Source: Microbacterium aurum
Lineage (GTDB): Bacteria > Actinomycetota > Actinomycetes > Actinomycetales > Microbacteriaceae
DNA length: 64,000 nt
Assembly: GCF_016907815.1 (NCBI RefSeq)
Contig: NZ_JAFBCQ010000001.1
Span: forward strand, 2,232,001-2,296,000
Direction: 5' to 3'
This document shows positions 1 through 10,308 of this stretch, piece by piece. A program made the translations under genes and the position numbers. The first letter of the stretch is position 1. Each line of letters begins with the position of its first letter. The notes beneath the pieces are model-generated. The model was not told where the DNA came from and did not search any database. It saw nothing but the letters and a program-made list of their open reading frames with translations.

Positions 1-95
1 ACGGCATCGACATGCGCGTGTTCGGCATGGAGCCGGCCGGCAACGTGACCCGCGCGCTCCTCGGGGAGTCGATCGGCACGCTCGTCACGGTCTGA
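1..95 (+). CDS. pyrH: UMP kinase, C-terminal fragment
   Basis: Only the last 30 codons are present, read from base 3 to a TGA at 93-95. The visible end contains VFGMEPAGNVTRALLGE and finishes GTLVTV, which matches the C-terminus of bacterial hexameric UMP kinases (UMP to UDP, cytosolic pyrimidine synthesis). The following gene is frr, and pyrH-frr is a conserved bacterial order, which supports the call. The 5' part lies outside the window. Confidence 0.85.
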   Translation, partial: GIDMRVFGMEPAGNVTRALLGESIGTLVTV

Positions 96-115
96 GTCGC
101 GGCATCCGCCCGCAC

Positions 116-121
116 TAGACT
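116..121 (+). promoter_or_regulatory. Putative -10 box TAGACT for frr
   Basis: TAGACT lies 25 bases before the frr GTG, between pyrH and frr. It is the same hexamer that recurs before many genes here. Because the distance is longer and a purine stretch (AATGGAG) precedes the start, this transcript would have a short leader. It is a sequence match only. Confidence 0.45.
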
Positions 122-146
122 TTCCCCTGACGCATCGACGAATGGA

Positions 147-707
147 GTGACCGTGATCGCCGAGATCCTGGCCGACACGACCGCCCGCATGGACCGTGCT
201 GTGGAGGCGGCGAAGGACGACTTCGCCACCGTCCGCACGGGACGCGCGAACCCCCAGCTGTTCCAGAAGATCCTGGTCGACTACTACGGCTCGCCGACGC
301 CGCTCGCGCAGCTGGCCTCGCTGAACACCCCCGAAGCGCGCACGCTCGTGGTGACCCCGTACGACAAGTCGGCGCTGAAGGCCATCGAGCAGGCGATCCG
401 CGACATGCCGAACCTCGGCGCGAACCCGTCGAACGACGGCAACATCGTGCGCGTCACCATGCCCGAGCTCACCGCCGAGCGGCGCAAGGAGTACGTCAAG
501 CTCGTGCGCAGCAAGGGCGAGGACGCGAAGGTGCACCTGCGCGGCATCCGTCGCAAGTCCAAGGACGAGCTGGATGCGCTCAAGAGCGAGGTCGGCGAGG
601 ACGAGCTGGTGCGCGCGGAGAAGGAGCTCGACGCGATCACGCGTTCTCACGTCGACGAGATCGACGAGGCGCTCAAGCGCAAAGAGGCCGAACTCCTCGA
701 GGTCTGA
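147..707 (+). CDS. frr: Ribosome recycling factor
   Basis: The product is 186 aa, the normal RRF length. With EF-G it splits the post-termination ribosome so that subunits can be reused. The N-terminus ([20 protein letters not shown]) and the helical, charged C-terminus with [10 protein letters not shown] are typical RRF sequence. GTG at 147 is taken as start because AATGGAG sits just upstream; a GTG two codons later is equally plausible. It lies between pyrH and cdsA, the standard bacterial arrangement, and ends 9 bases before cdsA, so the two are probably cotranscribed. Confidence 0.96.
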   Translation: MTVIAEILADTTARMDRAVEAAKDDFATVRTGRANPQLFQKILVDYYGSPTPLAQLASLNTPEARTLVVTPYDKSALKAIEQAIRDMPNLGANPSNDGNIVRVTMPELTAERRKEYVKLVRSKGEDAKVHLRGIRRKSKDELDALKSEVGEDELVRAEKELDAITRSHVDEIDEALKRKEAELLEV

Positions 708-716
708 GGCGAAGGC

Positions 717-1793
717 ATGACCGATCCCTCCGGCGAACCTCCCGCGTTCCGCGATCCCGATGCCGGGGACGCGGCGGCGCCGGACGCGCCGCCGCTGACG
801 CGTGCGGAGGCTCGACGGGCGATCGCCGACGCCGACGCCGACGCCGACGCCGGATCGAGCTTCCAGGCTCACGTGAGGGCGGCGCGCAGCGAGTTCGAGC
901 AGCAGATCGACCGCGCCAAGGCCGACTTCGAGCAGGTCAATGACCGCATCAACGCCCGCACCGGCCGCAACCTGCTGCTGGCCACCCTCATCGGTCTCGC
1001 GATCGGCGCGGTGGTGCTCGGGTCGCTGCTGTTCGTGAAGTCGCTGTTCCTGATCTTCGCGATCCCGGTGTGCCTGCTGGGCGTGTTCGAATTCAGTCGC
1101 GCCCTCCAGACGGCGGGGCGGCGCATCGACATCGTGCCGCAGCTGGTGGTCGCCGCCATCATCACGCTATCCGGGTTCTTCCTGGGGCACTGGACCCACT
1201 GGGTCATCACGTTCGCGTGCGTGGCGGCGCTGATCGTCTGGCGTCTGCTCGCGCAGATGGCCGCCCACGACGGCCGCCGCTATGGCGACGTCCTCACCGA
1301 CGTGCTGGTGACCGGCTTCGTCGCCGTGTACGTCTCGTTCTTGGCGAGTCTGACTCTCGTGCTGCTGCGGCAGGAGCAGGGCGAGTACTGGCTGCTCGGC
1401 ATGATCGTCGCCGTCGTCGCGGCCGACACCGGCGCCTACGCCAGTGGGCTCGCCTTCGGCAAACACCCGATGGCGCCGCGCATCAGCCCCAAGAAGACCT
1501 GGGAGGGCTTCGCCGGTGGCGCCGTCGCCACGATGGCGATCGCCGGCGGCTACGGACTGCTGGTCCTCCATGTCCCCATCTGGGTCGGCATCGTCCTCGG
1601 CGTCGTCATCTTCGGCTGCGCCACCGTGGGCGACCTCGGCGAGTCGATGATCAAGCGCGACCTCGGCATCAAGGACATGAGTTCCTGGCTGCCCGGTCAC
1701 GGCGGTGTGCTCGACCGCCTCGATTCGATCCTTCCCTCCGCGGCGGCCGCCCTGGCGCTGTACTTCCTGTTCTTTCCGATGGTGAGCCCATGA
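717..1793 (+). CDS. cdsA: Phosphatidate cytidylyltransferase
   Basis: This integral membrane enzyme makes CDP-diacylglycerol from CTP and phosphatidate, the branch point of phospholipid synthesis. The CDP-alcohol signature is at residues 306-337 (MIKRDLGIKD, then LPGHGGVLDRLD). Multiple hydrophobic helices start near residue 83. The first 80 or so residues are hydrophilic, with an Ala-Asp run (ADADADADAG) and a charged, probably coiled segment; such an N-terminal cytosolic extension makes the protein 358 aa, longer than the roughly 285 aa of the E. coli enzyme. Its stop overlaps the ATG of the next gene (ATGA), implying coupled translation. Confidence 0.95.
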   Translation: MTDPSGEPPAFRDPDAGDAAAPDAPPLTRAEARRAIADADADADAGSSFQAHVRAARSEFEQQIDRAKADFEQVNDRINARTGRNLLLATLIGLAIGAVVLGSLLFVKSLFLIFAIPVCLLGVFEFSRALQTAGRRIDIVPQLVVAAIITLSGFFLGHWTHWVITFACVAALIVWRLLAQMAAHDGRRYGDVLTDVLVTGFVAVYVSFLASLTLVLLRQEQGEYWLLGMIVAVVAADTGAYASGLAFGKHPMAPRISPKKTWEGFAGGAVATMAIAGGYGLLVLHVPIWVGIVLGVVIFGCATVGDLGESMIKRDLGIKDMSSWLPGHGGVLDRLDSILPSAAAALALYFLFFPMVSP

Positions 1794-2371
1794 CCGACAC
1801 TGTGATCGCTGATGCCCCCGCCGCCGCAGCCAGTCCCTTCCCCCGCACGACCGGACGCACACGTGGGTACCGGCCCGAGGACGTGGACGCGTTCCTCGCC
1901 CGCGCCCGCGCCGCATTCGAGGCGCCCGAGAGCTCCGACATCGACTCCTCGACGGTGCGCACGGTCGCGTTCCCGCTCGTCAAGCGCGGCTACCAGGTCG
2001 CCGCCGTGGATGCGGCGCTCGGCCGCATCGAAGACGCCTTCGCCGCGCGGGAGCGCGAGCAGGCGCTCTCGCGCGCCGGCGCCCGCGCGTGGGTCGGCCA
2101 GTCGCGCCAGCTGGCGCAGGAGATCCTCGACCGTCTCACGCGTCCCAAGGGGCGCCGTTTCCGCCGCGTGGGGATGCTGCGCTTCGGCTATCGCGTCGAT
2201 GAGGTGGACCTCGTCGCCGACAAGCTCGCCCGCTTCCTGGAGGAGGGGGAGACGGTGACGGTCGACCAGGTGCGTTCCGTCGCCTTCCGGATGCAGCGGC
2301 GCGGGTACAACGAGGCGCAGGTGGATGCGGTGCTCGACGCGACCGTCGAGGTCATGCTCGCCGTCGTCTGA
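1790..2371 (+). CDS. DivIVA-repeat domain protein
   Basis: The product is 193 aa, starting at an ATG that overlaps the cdsA stop. It holds four short repeats with a Gly-Tyr core followed by a (D/Q/A)VD motif: RGYRPEDVDAFL, RGYQVAAVDAAL, FGYRVDEVDLVA and RGYNEAQVDAVL. These match the small DivIVA (DivI1A) repeat seen in actinobacterial proteins linked to polar growth and septation. No coiled coil long enough for a true DivIVA/Wag31 is present and there is no membrane segment. Coupling to cdsA suggests a membrane- or envelope-associated role, but the exact function is unknown. Repeats 1+2 and 3+4 look like an internal duplication. Confidence 0.82.
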   Translation: MTDTVIADAPAAAASPFPRTTGRTRGYRPEDVDAFLARARAAFEAPESSDIDSSTVRTVAFPLVKRGYQVAAVDAALGRIEDAFAAREREQALSRAGARAWVGQSRQLAQEILDRLTRPKGRRFRRVGMLRFGYRVDEVDLVADKLARFLEEGETVTVDQVRSVAFRMQRRGYNEAQVDAVLDATVEVMLAVV

Positions 2372-2402
2372 CGCGTCGCATGACACGATGCAGGCGGCTG
2401 GC

Positions 2403-2408
2403 TAGAAT
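2403..2408 (+). promoter_or_regulatory. -10 box TAGAAT for lysozyme-like gene
   Basis: TAGAAT is 9 bases before the GTG at 2418, and there is no purine-rich ribosome site in between. This spacing predicts a transcript starting at or a few bases before the start codon. Confidence 0.5.
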
Positions 2409-2417
2409 CGGAACACT

Positions 2418-3164
2418 GTGACTTCCGATGCCGAGCTGACCCCGACAGCCGACCGCACGCGACGGGCGGATGCCGCGGTGCGCGCCACGGCATCGCGCGC
2501 GCCCCAGCAGCCCGCCCGCTGGTCGCGGCGTCGCGGCGCGATGAGTGTGTTCGCGGTGCTCGCCGTGTTGGGCTTCGGCGCGGCCTACGTCGGTCCGCTG
2601 ACGGCAACGGGCACGGACGCGCATGCCGCCGAGCTCGACCCGGTGTCGCTGTACGCCTCGACCATCGCCGACGCCCAGGCGTATCTCGCGGCGTCGGAGG
2701 CCGGCGCCGGGCAGAAGCAGGCGAGCGGTCTGGGGCGCGACGACATCGTCTACTCCGTGTACGTCACCCCCAAGCCCACCCCCACCCCGACCCCGGCGCC
2801 GACCGGCTCATCGTCGGCATCCGGCGCCCGTTCCTGGACCCCGCCGTTCGTCGCACCGGACCCCGGCACGGCACAGGCCATCGCCTATTCGATGGTGCTC
2901 GAGCGCGGCTGGGGCGACGACGAGTTCGCGTGCCTGGTCGCACTGTGGAACAAGGAATCGGGCTGGCGTGTCGGCGCCTACAACGCCGGCAGCGGCGCCT
3001 ACGGCATTCCGCAGGCCCTCCCCGGAAGCAAGATGGCTTCCGCCGGTGCGGACTGGGAGACGAACCCCTCGACGCAGATCACCTGGGGCCTCGGCTACAT
3101 CTCCGGCCGGTACGGCACCCCGTGCGGCGCGTGGGGCCACTCGCAGGCCAAGGGCTGGTACTGA
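2418..3164 (+). CDS. Secreted or membrane-anchored lysozyme-like transglycosylase
   Basis: The protein is 248 aa. Residues 1-41 are basic, 42-61 form one hydrophobic segment (signal anchor or signal peptide), about 115-135 are a Pro-Thr linker (KPTPTPTPAPT), and about 145-248 are a lysozyme-fold domain. The likely catalytic Glu is E180 in LWNKESGW, followed by YNAGSGAYGIPQ, as in actinobacterial aggregation-promoting or resuscitation-type transglycosylases that cut peptidoglycan glycan strands. It ends in GHSQAKGWY, a characteristic C-terminus of this family. The GTG start fits the -10 box at 2403. The next gene begins 4 bases after the stop. Confidence 0.88.
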   Translation: MTSDAELTPTADRTRRADAAVRATASRAPQQPARWSRRRGAMSVFAVLAVLGFGAAYVGPLTATGTDAHAAELDPVSLYASTIADAQAYLAASEAGAGQKQASGLGRDDIVYSVYVTPKPTPTPTPAPTGSSSASGARSWTPPFVAPDPGTAQAIAYSMVLERGWGDDEFACLVALWNKESGWRVGAYNAGSGAYGIPQALPGSKMASAGADWETNPSTQITWGLGYISGRYGTPCGAWGHSQAKGWY

Positions 3165-3168
3165 GCGC

Positions 3169-3450
3169 ATGCCCCGCGCGAACCGGCGCCAGCCGCAACC
3201 CGCCGACGACTCGTTCGCCCGGCTTCTGAGCGGCTGGAAGCGCACGGAGACCCGCCGCGGCGTGTCCTACACCGTGCAGCCCGTCGGTGAGTCCCAAGCG
3301 CAGAAGACATACACGTGCCCCGGGTGCGGCCGTGACATCACGCCCCGCACCGCGCACCTCGTGGTGTGGCGCGCCGACGGGGTGCTCGGCGACGCCGCCG
3401 ACCTCGCCGCGCGCCGTCACTGGCACACCGCCTGCTGGAGGATCGGCTGA
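3169..3450 (+). CDS. Small zinc-ribbon-like protein (often annotated ATP/GTP-binding)
   Basis: The product is 93 aa and basic. A CPGCGRDI knuckle near residue 50 and a later HWHTAC cluster give a likely Cys2-His-Cys zinc site. I see no P-loop, so the usual automatic name 'ATP/GTP-binding protein' is not supported by the sequence. The ATG at 3169 follows the previous stop by 4 bases, and the TGA overlaps the next ATG by one base (TGATG), so it belongs to a coupled three-gene unit with the lysozyme-like protein and the hydrolase. Function unknown. Confidence 0.8.
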   Translation: MPRANRRQPQPADDSFARLLSGWKRTETRRGVSYTVQPVGESQAQKTYTCPGCGRDITPRTAHLVVWRADGVLGDAADLAARRHWHTACWRIG

Positions 3451-4163
3451 TGGAGATCCGCGGACCCGTGCTGCTGCCCGCGCAGCGCGAGGACATCGAA
3501 CTGCACACCCTCGACGGGCTCACCCTCGTCGGGGAGCTCGCCACACCGCTCGAGCGTCCGCCGGTGGCGACCCTCGTCACGCTGCACCCCCTGCCGACCG
3601 CGGGTGGCTTCATGGACTCCCACATCCTGCGCAAGGCCGCGGGGCGGCTGCCCGCTCTCGCCGATCTCGCCGTGCTGCGGTTCAACACGCGGGGGACGAC
3701 GTCGGCCCGCGGGACGAGCGAGGGTGCCTTCGACGGTGGCCGCGGGGAAGCGTTCGACGTCGCGGCGGCGATGGAGTTCGTCCGCGAGCGCGCGCTGCCG
3801 CATCCCTGGCTCGTCGGCTGGTCGTTCGGCACGGAACTCGCGCTCAAGTACGGCCGGGATCACCCGGTGGACGGCATCATCCTCCTCTCGCCGCCGCTGC
3901 ACCGTGCGACGGATGCGGACGTCGCGGCGTGGGCGGGGGAGCCGCGCGCCGTCGTGGTGCTCGTTCCCGAGTTCGACGACTACCTGCGCCCCGAGGAGGC
4001 GCGTCGCCGCTTCGCACCCATCGACCACGCGACGCTCATCGCCGTCGAGGGCGGCAAGCACCTGTGGGTGGGGGAGAACCAGACCCGTCGCGTGCTCACC
4101 GAGATCGTCGCGGCCGTCAACCCCGACGCTCTGCCGCTGCCGACGGAGTGGTCCGAGGACTGA
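3450..4163 (+). CDS. Alpha/beta hydrolase (small dienelactone hydrolase-like)
   Basis: The protein is 237 aa and cytosolic by sequence. The nucleophile elbow is GWSFG with Ser125, and the acid/base residues are probably Asp in VPEFDDYL and His204 in GGKHLWVGE. The early motif TLHPLPTAGG is typical of the YfhR/dienelactone-type bacterial hydrolases of about 220-240 aa. The substrate cannot be deduced. The start is set by the TGATG overlap with the preceding gene. It ends 24 bases before the stop of the convergent exporter gene. Confidence 0.85.
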   Translation: MEIRGPVLLPAQREDIELHTLDGLTLVGELATPLERPPVATLVTLHPLPTAGGFMDSHILRKAAGRLPALADLAVLRFNTRGTTSARGTSEGAFDGGRGEAFDVAAAMEFVRERALPHPWLVGWSFGTELALKYGRDHPVDGIILLSPPLHRATDADVAAWAGEPRAVVVLVPEFDDYLRPEEARRRFAPIDHATLIAVEGGKHLWVGENQTRRVLTEIVAAVNPDALPLPTEWSED

Positions 4164-4187
4164 CCGACCCGCGCCGCGCCCTGCCGG

Positions 4188-5267
4188 TCACAGCTCGTTC
4201 TGCCTCGGGATGATCACCTGGCGGTAGATGATCAGGATGCTCGCGGCGACCGGGATCGCGATGAGCGCGCCCAGCAGGCCCAGGAGCGACCCGCCGGCGA
4301 GAGCCGCGATCACGACGACGGCGCCGGGCACCGAGACGGCGCGGTTCATGATGCGCGGGGAGAGGACGTAGGCCTCCACCTGCATGTACACGGCGTACCA
4401 GATGAGGGCGGCGAGCGCCGTCAGCGGCGAGCCGAGCCCCGGGGTGAGGCAGACGAGGATGATGATCGCCGAGCCCGTCAACGTTCCCACGAGCGGGATC
4501 AGCGAGAAGAAGAAGGCCACGACGGCGAGCACCGCCGGGAAGGGCGCCTGGATGATCGTGAGGAAGATGGCGCTCAGGATGCCGTTGATGACACCGAGGC
4601 TGACCTGCCCCATGACGTAGTAGCCGACGGACGCCGTGATCTGCTCGGACAGGTCGATGAAGCGCGCGCGCTTGGATGCCGGCACGAGCTGGTACACCGA
4701 CGCCTTGAGGCTCGGGGTGGAGGCGGTGAAGTAGATCGTCAGGATCAGCACGATGATCGCGCCGGTGAATCCCGCGACGATGCCAGCACCGATCGAGAGG
4801 ACCGCCCCGGTCGCGGCGCCGCCGATCTGGCCGAGGTCCAGCGACTCGTACCACTGCGAGATGGCGGTGAAGACCTTGTCCACGTCGAGCGCGGGGAACA
4901 CGCTGTGCAGCCAGTCTGAGAGGGCATCGACGGGGTTCCAGTCGCCGTCGACGGCGCTCTGCACCAGCTTCTGGAGCTGCGTCACCAGCTGCGAGATCTG
5001 CCCCACGAGAACGGGGATCACGATGAGAATGATTCCCGCGAACACCGCCAGCACGGCGGCGAACGTGATGAGCAGGGCCGCCCAGCGGGGGAGGCCCCGT
5101 CGCTCGAGCCACGAGACCGCGGGGTCGAGGCCCAGCGCGAGGAAGAGCGCCGTGCCCACGTAGAGCAGGATCGTCGACAGCGTCTGCACACTCGTGATGA
5201 GCAGGATGCCGACGCCCACACCGAGCGTCGCGATCAGCGCGGTGCGGAACGGCTGCTGCAGTTTCAT
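4188..5267 (-). CDS. AI-2E family transporter
   Basis: The product is 359 aa with the layout of the PerM/YdiK (AI-2E exporter) family: two N-terminal hydrophobic hairpins (residues about 10-80), an amphipathic extracytoplasmic stretch with conserved spacing (about 100-170), then four or five further membrane helices ending in a pore region (LVGTLTGSAI, PRIMNRAVSVPGAVVV). Family members have been implicated in autoinducer or ion export; the real substrate here is unknown. ATG at 5267 is chosen because GGGGGAACC precedes it; an upstream in-frame Met at 5363 would add 32 charged residues unlike the family. Confidence 0.88.
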   Translation of the reverse strand: MKLQQPFRTALIATLGVGVGILLITSVQTLSTILLYVGTALFLALGLDPAVSWLERRGLPRWAALLITFAAVLAVFAGIILIVIPVLVGQISQLVTQLQKLVQSAVDGDWNPVDALSDWLHSVFPALDVDKVFTAISQWYESLDLGQIGGAATGAVLSIGAGIVAGFTGAIIVLILTIYFTASTPSLKASVYQLVPASKRARFIDLSEQITASVGYYVMGQVSLGVINGILSAIFLTIIQAPFPAVLAVVAFFFSLIPLVGTLTGSAIIILVCLTPGLGSPLTALAALIWYAVYMQVEAYVLSPRIMNRAVSVPGAVVVIAALAGGSLLGLLGALIAIPVAASILIIYRQVIIPRQNEL

Positions 5268-5462
5268 GGTTCCCCCGAATCCTCGAGTCAGGATGCCGAC
5301 GGCGGCGCCGTCTGTGCGCGGCCGCCTTGCAAGAATACGCACGGGGACCCTCGCGACAGGCAAGACGTGCCCTCCCGGGCGACATTCAGCCGCTTTTCGC
5401 TAGTCTGAGACGTCGAAGTTGTGCGCCGCGACCCCGAGCGGAGCACAGGGAGGTGTCGTTTC

Positions 5463-7232
5463 GTGCGTTTCGTCTGGGCTGTGACGGCCTTCGTGCTCGC
5501 CGCCCTCATGATCGGTGCCGGTATCGCACAGCGCACCGTCTTCCAAGGACCGAAGACGGAAAGCCAGGCGATCTCGGTCACCGGCGACGCGCCGTACGTC
5601 CTCATCGACGGCGCCGTGCTCAACAGCCACGACGGGTCGCAGACCCTGCGCGTGCAGGAGGACGGCACGATCTTCGCCGCCTACGGTCGCACCGCCGACC
5701 TCGAGGCGTGGCTGACCCCCTCGGAGTACACGCACATCACGGAGGATGACGGCGAGATCGCCTCCGAGGCGGTCGCGGCGAAGAACCCGCCCGCGGCGGA
5801 CACGGAGCCGATCAGCCCCATCGGCTCGGACCTGTGGCTCGACGAGTTCCAGCAGGACGACGTGCTCATCACGCCGCTGCAGCTTCCCGCGGACATGAGT
5901 CTGCTCGTGGCCACCGACGGCGTCGCGCCCGCCCCCAGCAGCCTCAGCCTGACGTGGCCGACCGGAGCCACCACGCCCTGGGCAGGTCCCCTGATCGTCG
6001 GCGGCAGCATCCTGCTGCTCGGAGGGATCGTGCTGTACATCCTCGGTGTCCGTCACGCGCGCCGCTCCCGCGGGCCGCGGCGCAAGGGGCTGCCGCTGCC
6101 GGTCACCGAGCCGATCGACCTCTCGGTCGAAGAGGCCGACAAGGGGGTCATCAGCGCGACGCCCGGCCGCCGTCAGTTGACCCGGGGCCGCCGTCGCATG
6201 GTCGTCGTTCCCGCCGTCGCCGTGAGCGCGCTGCTGTTCGCCGGCTGCTCCGCCGACGCATGGCCGCAGTTCGGCTCGACGCCGACGGCCTCGCCGTCGC
6301 CGTCGGTCGTCGTCCCCCATGACCAGGGCAGTCCGGTCGTGACGCAGGCGCAAGCCGAGCGGATCCTGGCGCGTGTGTCCGAGGACGTCGCCGCGGCGGA
6401 TGAGGCGAAGGACCCGGCTGCTGCCGCGCTCCGCCTCACCGGGCCCGCGCTGGCCACCCGCGAGACCGCGTACACGCTGAAGGACGTCGCCGACGCGCCG
6501 GTCCCCGCCGCCGTCCCCGCGTCGCCGGTGCGGGTCGTCCTGCCCGAGGCCTACGACCAGTGGCCCCGCACGTTCTTCGCCGTCGTCGAGACCGGCACGA
6601 CGACCGCCGATGTCATCATGAGCCTGACGCAGGCCGACCCGTGGTCGCCCTACAAGCTGACGAACGAATCCGAGCTCGTCGCCGATGCGAGCCTCAACCT
6701 CGCGCCGACCTACGTGGGCGCCGTCGCGATCGACCCGGAATCCCCCTTCCTCACGCTGCCGCCCAACGAGGTCGCCGCGGCCTACGCCGACATCATCACC
6801 AACGGCGATGCCAGCACCTACGCCGACCTGTTCGACGCGTCCAGCGATCCGTTCCGCACCCTCGTGGCGCAGAACCGCGCCGAGCGCATGGACGCGTTCA
6901 ACCAGACCGCCGCGCAGACCGGCACACTGACATTCAGCGCCAGTGCCGGGGCGGAGGAGCCGAAATCGCTCGCGACGCTGGACTCCGGCGCGATCGTCGC
7001 GGTCACGGTGAACGAGACCGACACGGTGGTGCCGACGAACACCGACGCCGTGATCAAGCTCGACAACAATCCGCTCGTGCAGACCCTCACCGGCGTCCCC
7101 CAGTCGTCCACGGGCTTCACGACGACGTACCTCGACCAGCTCTTCTTCTTCGTGCCCTCGCAGAGCTCCAGCAAGCGCATCCAACTGCTCGGGTACTCGT
7201 CCGCAATCCTCGACGCGAAGGTGGTCCCGTAG
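5463..7232 (+). CDS. Large membrane protein with internal lipobox (DUF8094-like)
   Basis: The protein is 589 aa from GTG 5463, which has GGGAGG 9 bases upstream; a GTG at 5421 would add 14 polar residues. Membrane segments lie at about 4-24, 173-196 and 246-262. The first extracytoplasmic part (25-172) looks beta-rich; a basic cytosolic linker follows (197-245). The third segment ends in LLFAGC with Cys262, a textbook lipobox in the middle of the chain, followed by a Ser/Thr/Pro spacer (TPTASPSPS) and a roughly 300-residue outer domain. It reads like a membrane protein fused to a complete lipoprotein. It is coupled to the thioredoxin-TPR gene (TAGTG). Function unknown. Confidence 0.75.
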   Translation: MRFVWAVTAFVLAALMIGAGIAQRTVFQGPKTESQAISVTGDAPYVLIDGAVLNSHDGSQTLRVQEDGTIFAAYGRTADLEAWLTPSEYTHITEDDGEIASEAVAAKNPPAADTEPISPIGSDLWLDEFQQDDVLITPLQLPADMSLLVATDGVAPAPSSLSLTWPTGATTPWAGPLIVGGSILLLGGIVLYILGVRHARRSRGPRRKGLPLPVTEPIDLSVEEADKGVISATPGRRQLTRGRRRMVVVPAVAVSALLFAGCSADAWPQFGSTPTASPSPSVVVPHDQGSPVVTQAQAERILARVSEDVAAADEAKDPAAAALRLTGPALATRETAYTLKDVADAPVPAAVPASPVRVVLPEAYDQWPRTFFAVVETGTTTADVIMSLTQADPWSPYKLTNESELVADASLNLAPTYVGAVAIDPESPFLTLPPNEVAAAYADIITNGDASTYADLFDASSDPFRTLVAQNRAERMDAFNQTAAQTGTLTFSASAGAEEPKSLATLDSGAIVAVTVNETDTVVPTNTDAVIKLDNNPLVQTLTGVPQSSTGFTTTYLDQLFFFVPSQSSSKRIQLLGYSSAILDAKVVP

Positions 7233-8167
7233 TGTCCGATCCCACGCCCGGCGCCGTGATGCGCGGCGCCGTCGACCTGTCCTCACTCCGCTCCCGCGCG
7301 GCCGCTCCCGCGCCGGCGACTGGCGCGGAGGCTCGACGCGGCGCGCCGTCGCTGGTCTTCGACGCGACCGATGAGTCGTTCGGCCAGGTGCTCGAGCTCT
7401 CGCGCACGGTGCCGGTCGTGGTGGACCTGTGGGCGGAGTGGTGCGGGCCGTGCACGCAGCTGAGCCCGATCCTCGAGAAGGTGGTCGTCGAGCTCGGCGG
7501 GCGCCTGGTGCTCGCGAAGGTCGACGTCGACGCGAACCCGCAGCTCGCGCAGGGCTTCCGCGCCCAGTCGATCCCGATGGTCGTCGCGCTCGTCGCGGGG
7601 CAGCCGGTGCCGCTGTTCACCGGCGCCGTGCCCGAGCAGCAGGTGCGCGAGGTGTTCGCCCAGCTGCTCCAGCTCGCGGCGCAGCACGGCGTGACCGGCA
7701 CGGTGCCCGTGGGCGAGGCGGCACCGGATGCCGACGAGCCCGCCGAACCGGCGCTGCCTCCGCTGCATCAGGAAGCCTTCGACGCGATCGAGGCGGGCGA
7801 CTATGCGCGCGCCGTCACCGCGTACGAGCAGGCGCTCGCACAGGATCCGCGCGACGAGCAGGCCCGCGCCGGGCTCGGCCAGGTGCGCCTGCTGCAGCGT
7901 GTGCAGGGCGTGGATCTGCAGCAGGCGCGGGATGCCGCGGCATCCGCCCCGCTCGACGTGGACGCCCAGTTCGCCGTCGCCGACCTCGACATCGCGGGCG
8001 GTCACGTGGACGACGCCTTCGCCCGCCTGCTCGATCTGTTCGCGCAGCTGCCCGCCGACGAGCGCGCCCCTGTGCGGGAGCGCCTGCTGGAGCTGTTCGG
8101 GCTCGTCGGCGACGGTGACGCGCGGGTCATCCGCGCCCGCGGACGCCTCGCCAGCCTGCTGTTCTGA
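7232..8167 (+). CDS. Thioredoxin-domain TPR protein (CnoX/YbbN-like)
   Basis: The protein is 311 aa. Residues about 40-145 form a thioredoxin domain with an intact WCGPC active site (70-74) in VDLWAEWCGPC, and residues about 180-311 are helical TPR-like repeats (FDAIEAGDYARAVTAYEQAL). This architecture is that of YbbN/CnoX co-chaperedoxins, which pass clients to GroEL or DnaK; unlike the SxxC or QxxC variants, both cysteines are kept here, so redox activity is expected. It has no signal peptide, so it is cytosolic. The GTG start overlaps the stop of the membrane protein upstream by one base. Confidence 0.9.
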   Translation: MSDPTPGAVMRGAVDLSSLRSRAAAPAPATGAEARRGAPSLVFDATDESFGQVLELSRTVPVVVDLWAEWCGPCTQLSPILEKVVVELGGRLVLAKVDVDANPQLAQGFRAQSIPMVVALVAGQPVPLFTGAVPEQQVREVFAQLLQLAAQHGVTGTVPVGEAAPDADEPAEPALPPLHQEAFDAIEAGDYARAVTAYEQALAQDPRDEQARAGLGQVRLLQRVQGVDLQQARDAAASAPLDVDAQFAVADLDIAGGHVDDAFARLLDLFAQLPADERAPVRERLLELFGLVGDGDARVIRARGRLASLLF

Positions 8168-8169
8168 CC

Positions 8170-10304
<2,135 letters not shown>

Positions 10305-10308
<4 letters not shown>

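Noticed and set aside
5400..7286. 628-codon minus-strand frame
   Set aside because: Fully antisense to the internal-lipobox membrane protein; Arg/Gly-rich translation with no recognisable motif.
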